Both the position numbers and the translations under genes were made by a program. Below the pieces are notes generated by a model. It had not been told where the DNA came from, did not search any database, and saw only the letters and a program-made list of their open reading frames with translations. Below are positions 15,748 to 23,319 of a DNA stretch of 23,887 nucleotides, one piece after another. Origin of the DNA: CAVVYA01 sp964577835 (GTDB lineage: Bacteria > Pseudomonadota > Alphaproteobacteria > SMXQ01); contig CAZOBN010000044.1 in the NCBI GenBank assembly GCA_964577835.1, positions 1 to 23,887 of the forward strand, written 5' to 3'. Position 1 is the stretch's first letter. Each line of letters begins with the position of its first letter.

Positions 15748-16712
15748 GGACGCGCTCCGCCGTTGCGTTCGGCGGCGAGCTGGCCGACCACGGCTTCCAG
15801 GCAGGCCATGCGGACGGCCACGCCGACCTCGACCTGTTGCAGGATCAGGCTGCGCTCGAGCTCGTCGGCAACTTCGGTGTCGATCTCGACGCCGCGGTTG
15901 AGCGGACCCGGGTGCATCACCACGGCGTCGGGCTTGGCGGCCGCCAGCATCTCGTGATCGAGCCCGTAATAGTGGGCGTATTCGCGGGTCGAGGGCACAT
16001 AGGCGCCGTGCATGCGCTCGAGCTGCAGGCGCAGCATCATGACGACGTCGCAGCCCTCCAAGCCTTTCTGCATGTCATAGAAGACCTCGACGCCGAACCG
16101 TTCGACGGCCGGGGGCATCAAGGTCGGCGGACCGATGACGCGCACCCGCGCGCCCATGGTCTGCAGCAGATGGATATTGGAACGGGCGACGCGGCTGTGA
16201 GCGACATCGCCGCAGATGGCGACGAGCAGCCCCTGGATGCGGCCCTTGCGCCGGCGGATGGCGAGCGCGTCGAGCAGCGCCTGGGTCGGATGCTCATGGG
16301 CGCCGTCGCCGCCATTGATCACCGAGCAGGTGACCTTCTGGGACAGCAGGTGCACGGCGCCCGAATTCGGATGGCGCACGATCAGCACGTCGGGCTGCAT
16401 GGCATTGAGGGTGACCGCCGTGTCGATCAGCGTCTCGCCCTTCTTCACCGACGAGGTGGCGACCGCCATGTTGATGACGTCGCCGCCCAACCGCTTGCCG
16501 GCGAGCTCGAACGAGGTGCGGGTGCGGGTCGATTCCTCGAAGAACAGGTTCATGATCGTCCGCCCGCGCAGGATGGAGAGCTTCTCCTTGCGCGCGTTGA
16601 CGGCGATATAGCCTTCCGCGAGATCCAGCAGATAGGTGATCTCGTCGGGCGATAGGCCTTCGATGCCAAGGATATGGCGGTGAGGGAAACGAGACTTGGA
16701 GGGGGCGCTCAT
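15744..16712 (-). CDS. pyrB: Aspartate carbamoyltransferase catalytic subunit
   Basis: PyrB condenses carbamoyl phosphate with aspartate, the committed step of pyrimidine synthesis. The 322 residues include the carbamoyl-phosphate loop STRTRTSFE (61-69), the SSVKKGET loop with its catalytic Lys near 90-91, HPTQALLD (141-148), and HPGPLNRGVEI in the C-terminal aspartate-binding domain. No regulatory subunit gene (pyrI) is nearby; instead pyrC overlaps its stop codon, as in species where PyrB assembles with a dihydroorotase-like partner. The ATG at 16712 starts a normal N-terminus but has no Shine-Dalgarno; a well-formed promoter places the transcript start within about 3 nt of the ATG, so the message may be leaderless. 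This is the first gene of the long minus-strand operon. Confidence 0.97.
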   Translation of the reverse strand: MSAPSKSRFPHRHILGIEGLSPDEITYLLDLAEGYIAVNARKEKLSILRGRTIMNLFFEESTRTRTSFELAGKRLGGDVINMAVATSSVKKGETLIDTAVTLNAMQPDVLIVRHPNSGAVHLLSQKVTCSVINGGDGAHEHPTQALLDALAIRRRKGRIQGLLVAICGDVAHSRVARSNIHLLQTMGARVRVIGPPTLMPPAVERFGVEVFYDMQKGLEGCDVVMMLRLQLERMHGAYVPSTREYAHYYGLDHEMLAAAKPDAVVMHPGPLNRGVEIDTEVADELERSLILQQVEVGVAVRMACLEAVVGQLAAERNGGARP

Positions 16713-16716
16713 TAAA

Positions 16717-16733
16717 GCGGCACTATATGCCGC
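16717..16733. repeat. Inverted repeat spanning the pyrB -10 box
   Basis: Perfect 6-bp arms GCGGCA (16717-16722) and TGCCGC (16728-16733) flank a 5-nt centre, CTATA, that is most of the predicted -10 element. A protein bound here would cover the promoter, so it is a plausible operator. It could also be a chance GC-rich dyad. Confidence 0.45.
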
Positions 16734-16751
16734 GCCCTGCGGTCAGCGCAA
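16722..16751 (-). promoter_or_regulatory. Candidate promoter of the pyrB operon (near-leaderless)
   Basis: On the minus strand, TTGCGC (16751-16746) and TATAGT (16727-16722) are separated by 18 nt. TATAGT matches five of six -10 bases. The expected start, about 7 nt downstream, is near 16715, while the pyrB ATG begins at 16712. Confidence 0.5.
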
Positions 16752-16810
16752 GGTGACGCCGGCGGAATTTTGGCGATGCGTTCGCAACGCCGCCCTTGCT
16801 GTCGCGAATC

Positions 16811-16842
16811 GGCGCCGAACCGGGGCTAAGCGGCCCGGCGCC
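16811..16842. repeat. Inverted repeat between the phytase-like gene and pyrB
   Basis: Perfect 7-bp arms GGCGCCG (16811-16817) and CGGCGCC (16836-16842) surround an 18-nt centre that itself contains a GGC/GCC pairing. It lies 28 nt past the stop of the phytase-like gene. It could act as a rho-assisted end or 3' stabilising hairpin, but there is no T-run on either side, so it is not called an intrinsic terminator. Confidence 0.4.
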
Positions 16843-16869
16843 TCGATTTCCGGCAGCTACCGGGTGTGT

Positions 16870-18177
16870 CTAGTTGCTCGACAGCTTGAGTGCCCCGTCC
16901 TTGATGACGAGGATCTTGGTGCGTTCGCCGGTGACGCCGAAGTCGTCGTCGTTGATCAGCAGCATGGTGCCATCGCCGAGTATCGCGATGCCTTCCAGCT
17001 TGTTCGGCGCTTCCGGGACTTTCGAGCTGTCGAAGCGCAGCGTCTTGGCCGGTGCCGTGATATCGAGCTCGGCAATAGCCTTGTTGGCCTCCAGCGTGGG
17101 CGAGGTCGCCATGTCGTCCCACTTGCTGCCGAGAATGTTGGTCGCACCCGCCAGGCTGATCTCGTGGATGCGGGTGATCTTGTCGGTGCGTTCGAGCACC
17201 AGCATGCGATCGGGGCCGAGCGCCGACATCTCGCTGATGCGCACCGCGCTCTGCGTCTTGGCGTTGTAGAACTTCGGGTTCTCGAGCACGTAGACGTATT
17301 CGCCGATGACCTTGCCGCTGGCGCGGTCCATCTTGAACAGGCGCGTGTTGTTCGCGTTGCGGTAGGTCGCGTTGTCGGGATTGGCGAGCGGATTCTGCAC
17401 CAGGAAGTAGAGGAATGCTTCGTCTGGCGACATGGCGATCGATTCGATGCCGCGATTGCCCTGACGCTTCGCCAGGATGGCCGGCAGGCTGGCGACGATA
17501 TCGTATTTCGCGTTCTTGAAATCCTTCTCCGTGCCGGCGGGGACCAGGCGCTTGATCACGCGGCCGTCGGCGGCGACGTGGATGATGCCGGGCGCGTTTT
17601 CATCGCTCAGCCAATAGGTGCCGTCGCGCAGGCGCACGATGCCTTCGAGGTCGACGGCGCTCGGGTCTTGCGGAATTCGTTTGCCCGCGCCATCGAACGG
17701 AATATCCGTGCTGGCGACGGTCAGCGGGTTGACGATGCCGGTCAGCGGCCGTCCGTCGCGATCCTTGAGGGCGATGATGTCGACCACGCGGAAGGTACGG
17801 TCCGGCATCAACTCGACCGAAAAGATGGATGGGGCGTAGTTCGGCAGCGGATAGATGCGGCCGCCTTTCGTGGCGCCGCACATCTGTTTCGGCGTCAGGC
17901 CGGTAATGGCTTCGCCTTCGTCATCGCAAGTAAAGTTCGGTCCACGGTCGCTCACCGTATAAATCATGTTCGCCGGCTCGCCGGGCCGGTGAAACGCGCC
18001 GCTGCCGATGCCGACGCGCATTTCAACGGTTTTGCCGCCCTGGAATTGATACGTGCCGAGATTGAGCGCGGGATCCTGGCTGGTGTAGGCGGTGATGGTC
18101 TGCTGGGCCCGGGCCGGCCCGCAGGAGAGAATCGCAATGGCGGCGAGGGTGGCGAGGGCGAACGCCGGTCGTTTCAT
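16870..18177 (-). CDS. Exported phytase-like / esterase-like beta-propeller protein
   Basis: This 435-residue secreted protein has the phytase-like domain (PF13449 type) often annotated as esterase-like activity of phytase. The fold is a beta-propeller; the true substrate is unknown for most members. The ATG at 18177 is chosen because GGAGG lies 9 nt upstream and the codon begins a signal peptide (MKRPAFALATLAAIAILS, then CGPARA before QQ). The LSC stretch is a poor lipobox, so signal peptidase I cleavage is favoured. Family-like segments include YTVSDRGPNF, DLEGIVRLRDGTYWLSDE, NRGIESIAMSPDEAFLYF and NKLEGIAILGDGTMLLINDD, whose acidic residues may bind calcium. It stands alone, divergent from the chemotaxis receptor and upstream of pyrB. 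A role in phosphate release is only a guess from the family name. Confidence 0.82.
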   Translation of the reverse strand: MKRPAFALATLAAIAILSCGPARAQQTITAYTSQDPALNLGTYQFQGGKTVEMRVGIGSGAFHRPGEPANMIYTVSDRGPNFTCDDEGEAITGLTPKQMCGATKGGRIYPLPNYAPSIFSVELMPDRTFRVVDIIALKDRDGRPLTGIVNPLTVASTDIPFDGAGKRIPQDPSAVDLEGIVRLRDGTYWLSDENAPGIIHVAADGRVIKRLVPAGTEKDFKNAKYDIVASLPAILAKRQGNRGIESIAMSPDEAFLYFLVQNPLANPDNATYRNANNTRLFKMDRASGKVIGEYVYVLENPKFYNAKTQSAVRISEMSALGPDRMLVLERTDKITRIHEISLAGATNILGSKWDDMATSPTLEANKAIAELDITAPAKTLRFDSSKVPEAPNKLEGIAILGDGTMLLINDDDFGVTGERTKILVIKDGALKLSSN

Positions 18178-18391
18178 TGCAGTGCCTCCGAGATGGACCT
18201 GGCCGGCCATGTGGCTCGGCCGACGGCTGCTTTTACCGCGATCCTTGTGACAGGATGGCGACCGTCGGAAGCGCTCAGGGGGGCTTGCGAAAGCCACATC
18301 CGGCCTCGATTTTTGTTGGTTTCCTGTGGGTTACCGAGCACGAATCAAGCAACCATACCGACCATCGGGAGTCGGCCCGGATTTACCGATC

Positions 18392-18413
18392 TTTAAGAGG
18401 AATTCTTCTTAAA
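18392..18413. promoter_or_regulatory. 22-bp near-perfect palindrome upstream of the chemoreceptor gene
   Basis: The left arm TTTAAGAGGAA (18392-18402) and right arm TTCTTCTTAAA (18403-18413) are inverted copies matching at 10 of 11 positions, with GAATTC at the centre. It is AT-rich inside GC-rich DNA and ends 57 nt before the start codon of the receptor. With no loop it is unlikely to be an RNA hairpin; a dimeric regulator's operator is the natural reading. I do not recognise the motif. Confidence 0.5.
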
Positions 18414-18470
18414 TCAGAGAAGTTGCAACAGGCACCTGAAAACGGTGCGCCTTACCAGGCAGGAAGCTTC

Positions 18471-20477
18471 ATGTTTAAGACGCTGAGCAATCTTAAAATC
18501 AAAATCAAGGTCTTGGCAGGTTTCGGCATCGTCCTCACGTTGTTCGGTGTCGTTTCCATCAGCAGCATCGTGAGCTTCCGGATCACCGGCCGCACGCTGG
18601 GCGATTTCGTGTCCCATAGCGCGCTGGACGGCAAGGCCACCGACGCCCAGCTCGATGTCCAGCGGTTGCGCCGCGCCGCGTCGGTCTACCTCTATACGGG
18701 GGGTGCCGAGGCGCTGCAGAATGCGCGCGATTCGCTGGCCAGCCTCAAGGACAACCTCGAGGCCATGATCGCGATGAGGCCGAAGCAGGAATACATGACC
18801 GTGCTGAACAGTGCGCTCGAGGATATGGCGCAGTATGGCGAAGGCATCGAGAAGCTCGTTCAGGTGAAGACCAGCGCCGCCGACATTCAGACCAATGTGC
18901 TCGATCCGGGCGGCATGGCGATGCACAACAGCGCGTCGGCTTTCACGGCGCGCTCGCTCGCCGACAAGGATTTCCAGGCCGGCACCATCGGCGGGCAGTT
19001 GCTCGAGCGGGCGCTGCTCTGCCGCTATTACGTCAGCGAGATGATCGCCCGTCAGGATTGGTCCAAGATCGAAGCCGGTCGGCGCGAGCTGGATCTCATG
19101 CAGGTCGCCTCGGAGCGGCTCGACCGTGCCAATCTGCCACCGGAGCGCATCGGGCTGGTCGACCAGTTGCTGAAGGACGCCAAGGCTTTCGTCGGCGGTG
19201 CCAACAAGATGGCCGAACTCGTCGAAGCGGCCGAGGCGCTGCTGAATGGCCCGCTGACGACGAGCGCCAACACTCTCGCCCAGCACATCGCCGAGGTGAG
19301 CAAGGGCATCGCCGCCGAGACAGAGGCATTGTCCGACCAGACGGTGAGCACCACCAAGGTCGCCATGTCGGTCGTGCTGATTGCCGCCGGCACCGCGATC
19401 CTCAGCGGTCTCTTCATCGCCTGGCTGCTTGGCCGCGTCATTTCCAGCCCGATCACGCACATGACGGCCGTCATGGAGCGGCTCGCCAATCGCGAATGGG
19501 ATACCGACGTGCCGTCGCTCGACCGCAAGGACGAAATCGGCGCCATGGCGCAGGCGGTGCAGATCTTCAAGCGGAACGGCCAGGATAACGAGCGCCTGCA
19601 GATCGAGGCCGAGGTGACCCGCCGCAAGCGCAAGGAAGAAATGCAGGTCCTCGCCACCTCGTTCGAGGAAGCGGTCGGCAGCGTCGTGCATGGCCTGGCC
19701 TCGGCGGCGACCGAGATGAATGCGCTGGCCGAGCAGATGGCCACCGCGGTGAGCGAGACCAACAACCGCTCCTCCGCCGTGGCGGCCGCCTCGGAGCAGG
19801 CCTCCGCGAATATTCAGACCGTCGCCTCGGCGACCGAGGAGCTGTCGTCGTCGGTGCAGGAGATCGCCCGTCAGGTGCAGTCCTCGACCAGCAGCACGCA
19901 GCAGGCGGTGAGCGAGGTCGAGAAGACCAACGTGCAGGTCGAAGGCCTGGCGACCAACGCCGAGCAGATCGGCGAGATCGTCAAGATCATCGCCGACATC
20001 GCCAATCAGACCAATCTGCTGGCGCTCAATGCCACCATCGAAGCCGCGCGCGCCGGCGAAGCCCTTGCCGGCTTCGCCGTGGTTGCCTCCGAGGTCAAGA
20101 ACCTGGCGACGCAGACCGCCAAGGCGACCGAGGAGATCAGCAGCCAGATTCAGGCGATCCAGGGCTCGACCTTGGGCGCTGTCCAGGCCATCCGCAATAT
20201 CGGCAAGACCATCGGCAAGGTGAATGAGATCGCCACATCGATCGCCTCGGCGGTCGAGCAGCAGGGCTCGGCTACGACCGAGATCGCCCGCAACATTCAG
20301 GAAACCGCCACCGGCACCCAGCAGGTTTCGGCGAACATCCATGGGGTAACCGAGGCGGCGAGCAAGACCGAACACGCGACCGGGCAGGTGCTCCATGCCG
20401 CCGGCGACCTGTCGCGCCAATCGGAGATGCTCCGCGCCGAGGTGGTCAAGTTTATCGAGAAGGTGCGGGCCGCCTGA
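18471..20477 (+). CDS. Methyl-accepting chemotaxis protein
   Basis: This 668-residue transmembrane receptor signals to CheA/CheW. TM1 is at about 14-36 and TM2 at about 297-320. Between them is a largely helical periplasmic domain of some 260 residues, larger than a single four-helix bundle and near the size of an HBM-type sensor; the ligand is unknown. HAMP covers about 321-373 (SSPITHMTAVMERLANREWD). The cytoplasmic signalling domain runs to the end, with the hairpin tip IADIANQTNLLALNATIEAA near residue 510. After AARAGE the usual GRGF or GKGF reads LAGF. There is no C-terminal pentapeptide for CheR/CheB. The start is the ATG at 18471 after AGGAAG, rather than the longer open frame. No che genes are nearby, so it is an orphan receptor. 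A hairpin terminator follows. Confidence 0.93.
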   Translation: MFKTLSNLKIKIKVLAGFGIVLTLFGVVSISSIVSFRITGRTLGDFVSHSALDGKATDAQLDVQRLRRAASVYLYTGGAEALQNARDSLASLKDNLEAMIAMRPKQEYMTVLNSALEDMAQYGEGIEKLVQVKTSAADIQTNVLDPGGMAMHNSASAFTARSLADKDFQAGTIGGQLLERALLCRYYVSEMIARQDWSKIEAGRRELDLMQVASERLDRANLPPERIGLVDQLLKDAKAFVGGANKMAELVEAAEALLNGPLTTSANTLAQHIAEVSKGIAAETEALSDQTVSTTKVAMSVVLIAAGTAILSGLFIAWLLGRVISSPITHMTAVMERLANREWDTDVPSLDRKDEIGAMAQAVQIFKRNGQDNERLQIEAEVTRRKRKEEMQVLATSFEEAVGSVVHGLASAATEMNALAEQMATAVSETNNRSSAVAAASEQASANIQTVASATEELSSSVQEIARQVQSSTSSTQQAVSEVEKTNVQVEGLATNAEQIGEIVKIIADIANQTNLLALNATIEAARAGEALAGFAVVASEVKNLATQTAKATEEISSQIQAIQGSTLGAVQAIRNIGKTIGKVNEIATSIASAVEQQGSATTEIARNIQETATGTQQVSANIHGVTEAASKTEHATGQVLHAAGDLSRQSEMLRAEVVKFIEKVRAA

Positions 20478-20506
20478 CCCGCGCCTTTACTTCCTCAGAG
20501 AGGGCA

Positions 20507-20533
20507 CGGGGCGGCTTCGGCCGCCCCGTTTTT
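20507..20533 (+). terminator. Intrinsic terminator of the chemoreceptor gene
   Basis: A 9-bp perfect stem CGGGGCGGC / GCCGCCCCG (20507-20515 and 20520-20528) closed by a stable TTCG tetraloop is followed by five T (20529-20533). It lies 30 nt after the stop codon. There is no matching T-run for the opposite strand. Confidence 0.92.
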
Positions 20534-20558
20534 ATGCCCGAGGTTTTGGGTTTGCCCC

Positions 20559-21794
20559 TCAGATAATCCCGTCACGGCGCAGCGTGTCGAGCTCGGCTCT
20601 ATCCAGATCGAGAAGCTCCGACAGGACCTCGTCCGTATGCTGGCCGAGCGTCGGCGGCGCATGGCGATAGGTCGGCGGGCTCGCCGAGAGCTTGATCGGG
20701 CAGGACAGCAGCGGCAGGGGCTCATCGGCTGACGGATGGGGCATCGTCATGGACATGTTGCGCGCCCGGACCTGCGGATCGGCGAACACCTCGGTCATGG
20801 TGTTGACCGGGCCGCAAGGAACGCCTTGCGATTCCAGACCAGTGACCCAGTAGCTCGTCGGATGCCTCGCCGTGATCTCGTTGAGGATCGCGGTGAGCGC
20901 CACCCGGTTCTCGATGCGCGCGGTGTTGCGCGCGAAGCGCGGATCGTCCGCCAGCTCCGGGCGCTTTGCAAAGGCACAGAACTTGGCGAATTGGCCGTCG
21001 TTGCCGATGGCGAGGATGACATGGCCGTCGGCCGATTCGTAGACGTCGTAAGGCACGATGGTCGGATGACCGTTGCCGAGCCGCGGCGGGTTCTCGCCCG
21101 ACAGCAGCGTGTAGATGCCGAGATAGGTCATCCAGGAGACCTGCGAATCGAGCAGCGACATGTCGACCTGCTGGCCTTCGCCGGTGCGCTCGCGGTGGCG
21201 CAGCGCCGCGAGGATGCCGATGGTCGCGTGCGCGCCGCACATCAGATCGGCGATGCCGATGCCGACTTTGAGCGGCCGTCCATCCGGCTCGCCCGTGACG
21301 CTCATGATGCCGCCCATGCCCTGGGCGAGGAAATCGTAGCCCGCGCGCTTGGCATAGGGGCCGGTTTGGCCGAAGCCGGTGATCGAGCAATAGATCAGGT
21401 CCGGCCTGATCCGGCGCAGGCTCTCGTAGTCGAGCCCGAGCTTCTGGAGCGAGCCGACCTTGAAGTTCTCCACCACCACGTCGCACGCGGCCACGAGCTT
21501 GCGCGCCAGCGCCTGGCCTTCGGGCTTGGTGAAATCGATGGTGATCGAGCGCTTGTTGCGATTGGCCGACAGGTAATAGGCGCTTTCGGTGGTGTCGCTG
21601 CCGTCCGGCGCCTTGAGGAAGGGCGGGCCCCATTTGCGCGTATCGTCGCCGGCGCCCGGCCGTTCGACCTTGATCACGTCGGCGCCGAGGTCGCCCAGCA
21701 TCTGGGTGCAACTCGGCCCGGCCAATACGCGGGTGATGTCGAAAACGCGCACGCCGGAGAGCGGGCCATCTGATGTCGGTGTTTTGTCGTTCAT
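20559..21794 (-). CDS. Class III (CaiB/BaiF, formyl-CoA transferase-like) CoA-transferase
   Basis: This 411-residue family III CoA-transferase moves CoA between carboxylic acids through an enzyme-bound aspartyl intermediate. It shows the N-terminal family pattern GVRVFDITRVLAGPSCTQML, GADVIKVERPGAGDDTR, then NRNKRSITIDF, and ITGFGQTGPYAKRAGYDF. The catalytic residue is Asp183 in GIADLMCG. The ATG at 21794 gives the full family N-terminus; the frame is open further upstream but only overlaps the transporter gene. It follows the AEC carrier gene by 14 nt, so the two are probably one transcript continuing from ruvX. The actual acids cannot be told from sequence. Succinyl-CoA-dependent transfer to a dicarboxylate or hydroxy acid is a common activity of close relatives. 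Confidence 0.92.
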   Translation of the reverse strand: MNDKTPTSDGPLSGVRVFDITRVLAGPSCTQMLGDLGADVIKVERPGAGDDTRKWGPPFLKAPDGSDTTESAYYLSANRNKRSITIDFTKPEGQALARKLVAACDVVVENFKVGSLQKLGLDYESLRRIRPDLIYCSITGFGQTGPYAKRAGYDFLAQGMGGIMSVTGEPDGRPLKVGIGIADLMCGAHATIGILAALRHRERTGEGQQVDMSLLDSQVSWMTYLGIYTLLSGENPPRLGNGHPTIVPYDVYESADGHVILAIGNDGQFAKFCAFAKRPELADDPRFARNTARIENRVALTAILNEITARHPTSYWVTGLESQGVPCGPVNTMTEVFADPQVRARNMSMTMPHPSADEPLPLLSCPIKLSASPPTYRHAPPTLGQHTDEVLSELLDLDRAELDTLRRDGII

Positions 21795-21808
21795 GGTCTC
21801 GGCAAGGT

Positions 21809-22750
21809 TCAGGACAAAATCAGGATGATGGGCAAAGTCACGAAGGCGGCCAGCGTCGTCGCCGTGAGCGTGCCGGCAACCAGCGTCGCGTCGCCGCCGA
21901 GCAGCCGCGCCAGCACGTAGGCCGAAGCGGAGATCGGCAGGCCGCCGTAGAGCAGCACGACGCCGAGCGCCGTTCCGGACAACCCGAGCGACACGCCGAT
22001 CAGCGCCGCCATGGCTGGAAACAGCACCAATTTGAGGGTGCCGGTCAAGGCGATCGTCGCGAACGCGCCGCGCACCGCCGTCGGATCGAGCGCCGCGCCG
22101 ACCGTCAGCAGGCCGATCGGCATCGCCGCCGTGCCGAGCCAGCCGAGCACAGCCTGCACGAACAGGGGCAGCGGCAGCCGGATCAGGCTGGCGACGGCGC
22201 CGAGCACGCAGGCGACGATCAGCGGATTTTTGAGAACCAACAGGACCAGTTCGGTCGGCGAGGGCGGCCGCCCGCCGGCGGCGGTGCGCGACACCACAAC
22301 GACGCTGAGCAGGTTCACCAGCGGGATCACCGAAACGATGGCGATGGCCAGGATGGCCAGCCCCTCCTGGCCCCACAAGGCGAAGACCGGCGCCACGCCG
22401 ACATAGGTGTTGGGCCGGATAGCACCTTGGAACACCGAGCTGAACGACGGACCGGGGAGCTTGAGCCACGGGCGCAGCGCCAGCACCAAGCCGGCGACCG
22501 CCAGCGTCGCCCCGGCCAGGCTCGCCACGACGGGTCCGTAGGCCACGGCGCCGAGATCGGCGCGGGCCAGGCTGAGGAACAGCAGCGACGGCAGCAGAAC
22601 GTAGTAGGTGAGATTTTCGGCGAGCGGCCAGAACCGTTCGCCGCCGATGGACCGACCCCAGCGGCGGCCCGGAATGCCGAGCCGCCTGAGCACATAGCCG
22701 AGGACGATGAGAGCGAAGACGGGACCGAGCGCCATGACGATCGCGCTCAA
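21809..22750 (-). CDS. AEC-family transporter (auxin efflux carrier / malonate-type permease)
   Basis: This is an inner-membrane carrier of about 313 residues with some ten hydrophobic segments in two five-helix halves separated by a short loop (SRTAAGGRPPSPTE). Family-like points are the opening PVFALIVLGYVLRR, the IRPNTYVG stretch and the C-terminal LYGGLPISASAYVLA. Bacterial members move malonate, malate or other organic anions. The start is a choice: TTG at 22750 overlaps the ruvX stop (TTGA) and gives the usual N-terminal length; ATG at 22735 would remove five residues. No Shine-Dalgarno fits either, so coupling to ruvX is likely. The CoA-transferase gene follows 14 nt later, suggesting an organic acid that is imported and then activated. 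Confidence 0.88.
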   Translation of the reverse strand: MSAIVMALGPVFALIVLGYVLRRLGIPGRRWGRSIGGERFWPLAENLTYYVLLPSLLFLSLARADLGAVAYGPVVASLAGATLAVAGLVLALRPWLKLPGPSFSSVFQGAIRPNTYVGVAPVFALWGQEGLAILAIAIVSVIPLVNLLSVVVVSRTAAGGRPPSPTELVLLVLKNPLIVACVLGAVASLIRLPLPLFVQAVLGWLGTAAMPIGLLTVGAALDPTAVRGAFATIALTGTLKLVLFPAMAALIGVSLGLSGTALGVVLLYGGLPISASAYVLARLLGGDATLVAGTLTATTLAAFVTLPIILILS

Positions 22751-23247
22751 GGGCGGGGACCTGACGGCGCGCCCGATCGCGCGCTCGCGGCGAGATTGTC
22801 GAGCAGCCCCTGCAGGATGTAGGCGGCCGCGATCTTATCGACGTTCTCGGCGCGTTTCTTGCGCGACATATCGGCTTCGAGCATCGCCCGCTGGGCCGCC
22901 ACGGTGGAGAGCCGCTCGTCCCAGAACAGGATGTTCAGGTCGGCCGCCACGTTCAGCAGGTTGGTGGCGAACTGGCGCACCGATTGGCAGCGCGGCCCCT
23001 CGCTGCCGTCCATGTTGATGGGCAGGCCGATCACCAGGGCGCCGACGCCATGCTCCGCCACCAGCTTGAGCAGCCACTTGGCGTCGTCGCCGAACTTGGT
23101 GCGCCTGAGGGTCTCGAGCGGCGTGGCGATGGCGCGCGAGACGTCGGACAGGGCCAGTCCGACCGTCTTGCTGCCGACATCGAGGCCGAGCAGCCGTTGG
23201 CTCGGCTTGAGCAGGCCCGCAAGCTCGCTGGGGTTGCGGAGGGGCAT
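22747..23247 (-). CDS. ruvX: YqgF/RuvX-family putative pre-16S rRNA nuclease (Holliday-junction resolvase-like)
   Basis: This 166-residue RNase H-fold protein belongs to the YqgF family, linked to 16S rRNA 5' maturation and once proposed as a Holliday-junction resolvase. Motifs are GLDVGSKTVGLALSD (Asp23), VIGLPINMDGSEG (73-84), WDERLSTVAAQRAM (Glu111) and ENVDKIAAAYILQ (Asp137), giving the full acidic triad. The ATG at 23247 is chosen because it begins the short family N-terminus (MPLRNPSELAGLL); the frame upstream to 23346 is intergenic. GGTGGG precedes it weakly. It is divergent from gatC, and its stop overlaps the transporter start. Confidence 0.95.
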   Translation of the reverse strand: MPLRNPSELAGLLKPSQRLLGLDVGSKTVGLALSDVSRAIATPLETLRRTKFGDDAKWLLKLVAEHGVGALVIGLPINMDGSEGPRCQSVRQFATNLLNVAADLNILFWDERLSTVAAQRAMLEADMSRKKRAENVDKIAAAYILQGLLDNLAASARSGAPSGPRP

Positions 23248-23283
23248 GGTGGGTGATAACGTGCCGGCTCTTGCGGCCAGAGC

Positions 23284-23319
23284 CCTGGATTTGCCTGGAT
23301 TTTCCGGGGCTTCCGGGGC
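23284..23319. repeat. Two adjoining short tandem duplications in the ruvX-gatC gap
   Basis: CCTGGATTTG (23284-23293) is followed directly by CCTGGATTTT (23294-23303), and TTCCGGGGC occurs twice in a row (23302-23310 and 23311-23319). Nearby are two hairpins, GGCTCT/AGAGCC (23266-23284) and GGGGCG/CGCCCC (23315-23329). All lie in the 107-nt gap between the divergent ruvX and gatC starts, where both promoters must sit. No clear promoter boxes are seen. Confidence 0.6.

Noticed and set aside
14542..15957. A 471-codon plus-strand frame opposite pyrC and the end of pyrB
   Set aside because: Antisense shadow of two well-supported genes, with composition set by their codon bias.
18425..18450. Possible riboswitch or c-di-GMP-sensing leader before the chemoreceptor, based on a GCACC/GGTGC hairpin
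   Set aside because: The hairpin is only 5 bp, and no conserved aptamer sequence such as the GEMM core is present.
18414..20420. A 668-codon minus-strand frame opposite the chemoreceptor gene
   Set aside because: The plus-strand product has clear transmembrane, HAMP and signalling domains; the opposite frame is a Gly/Arg/His/Leu-rich artefact.
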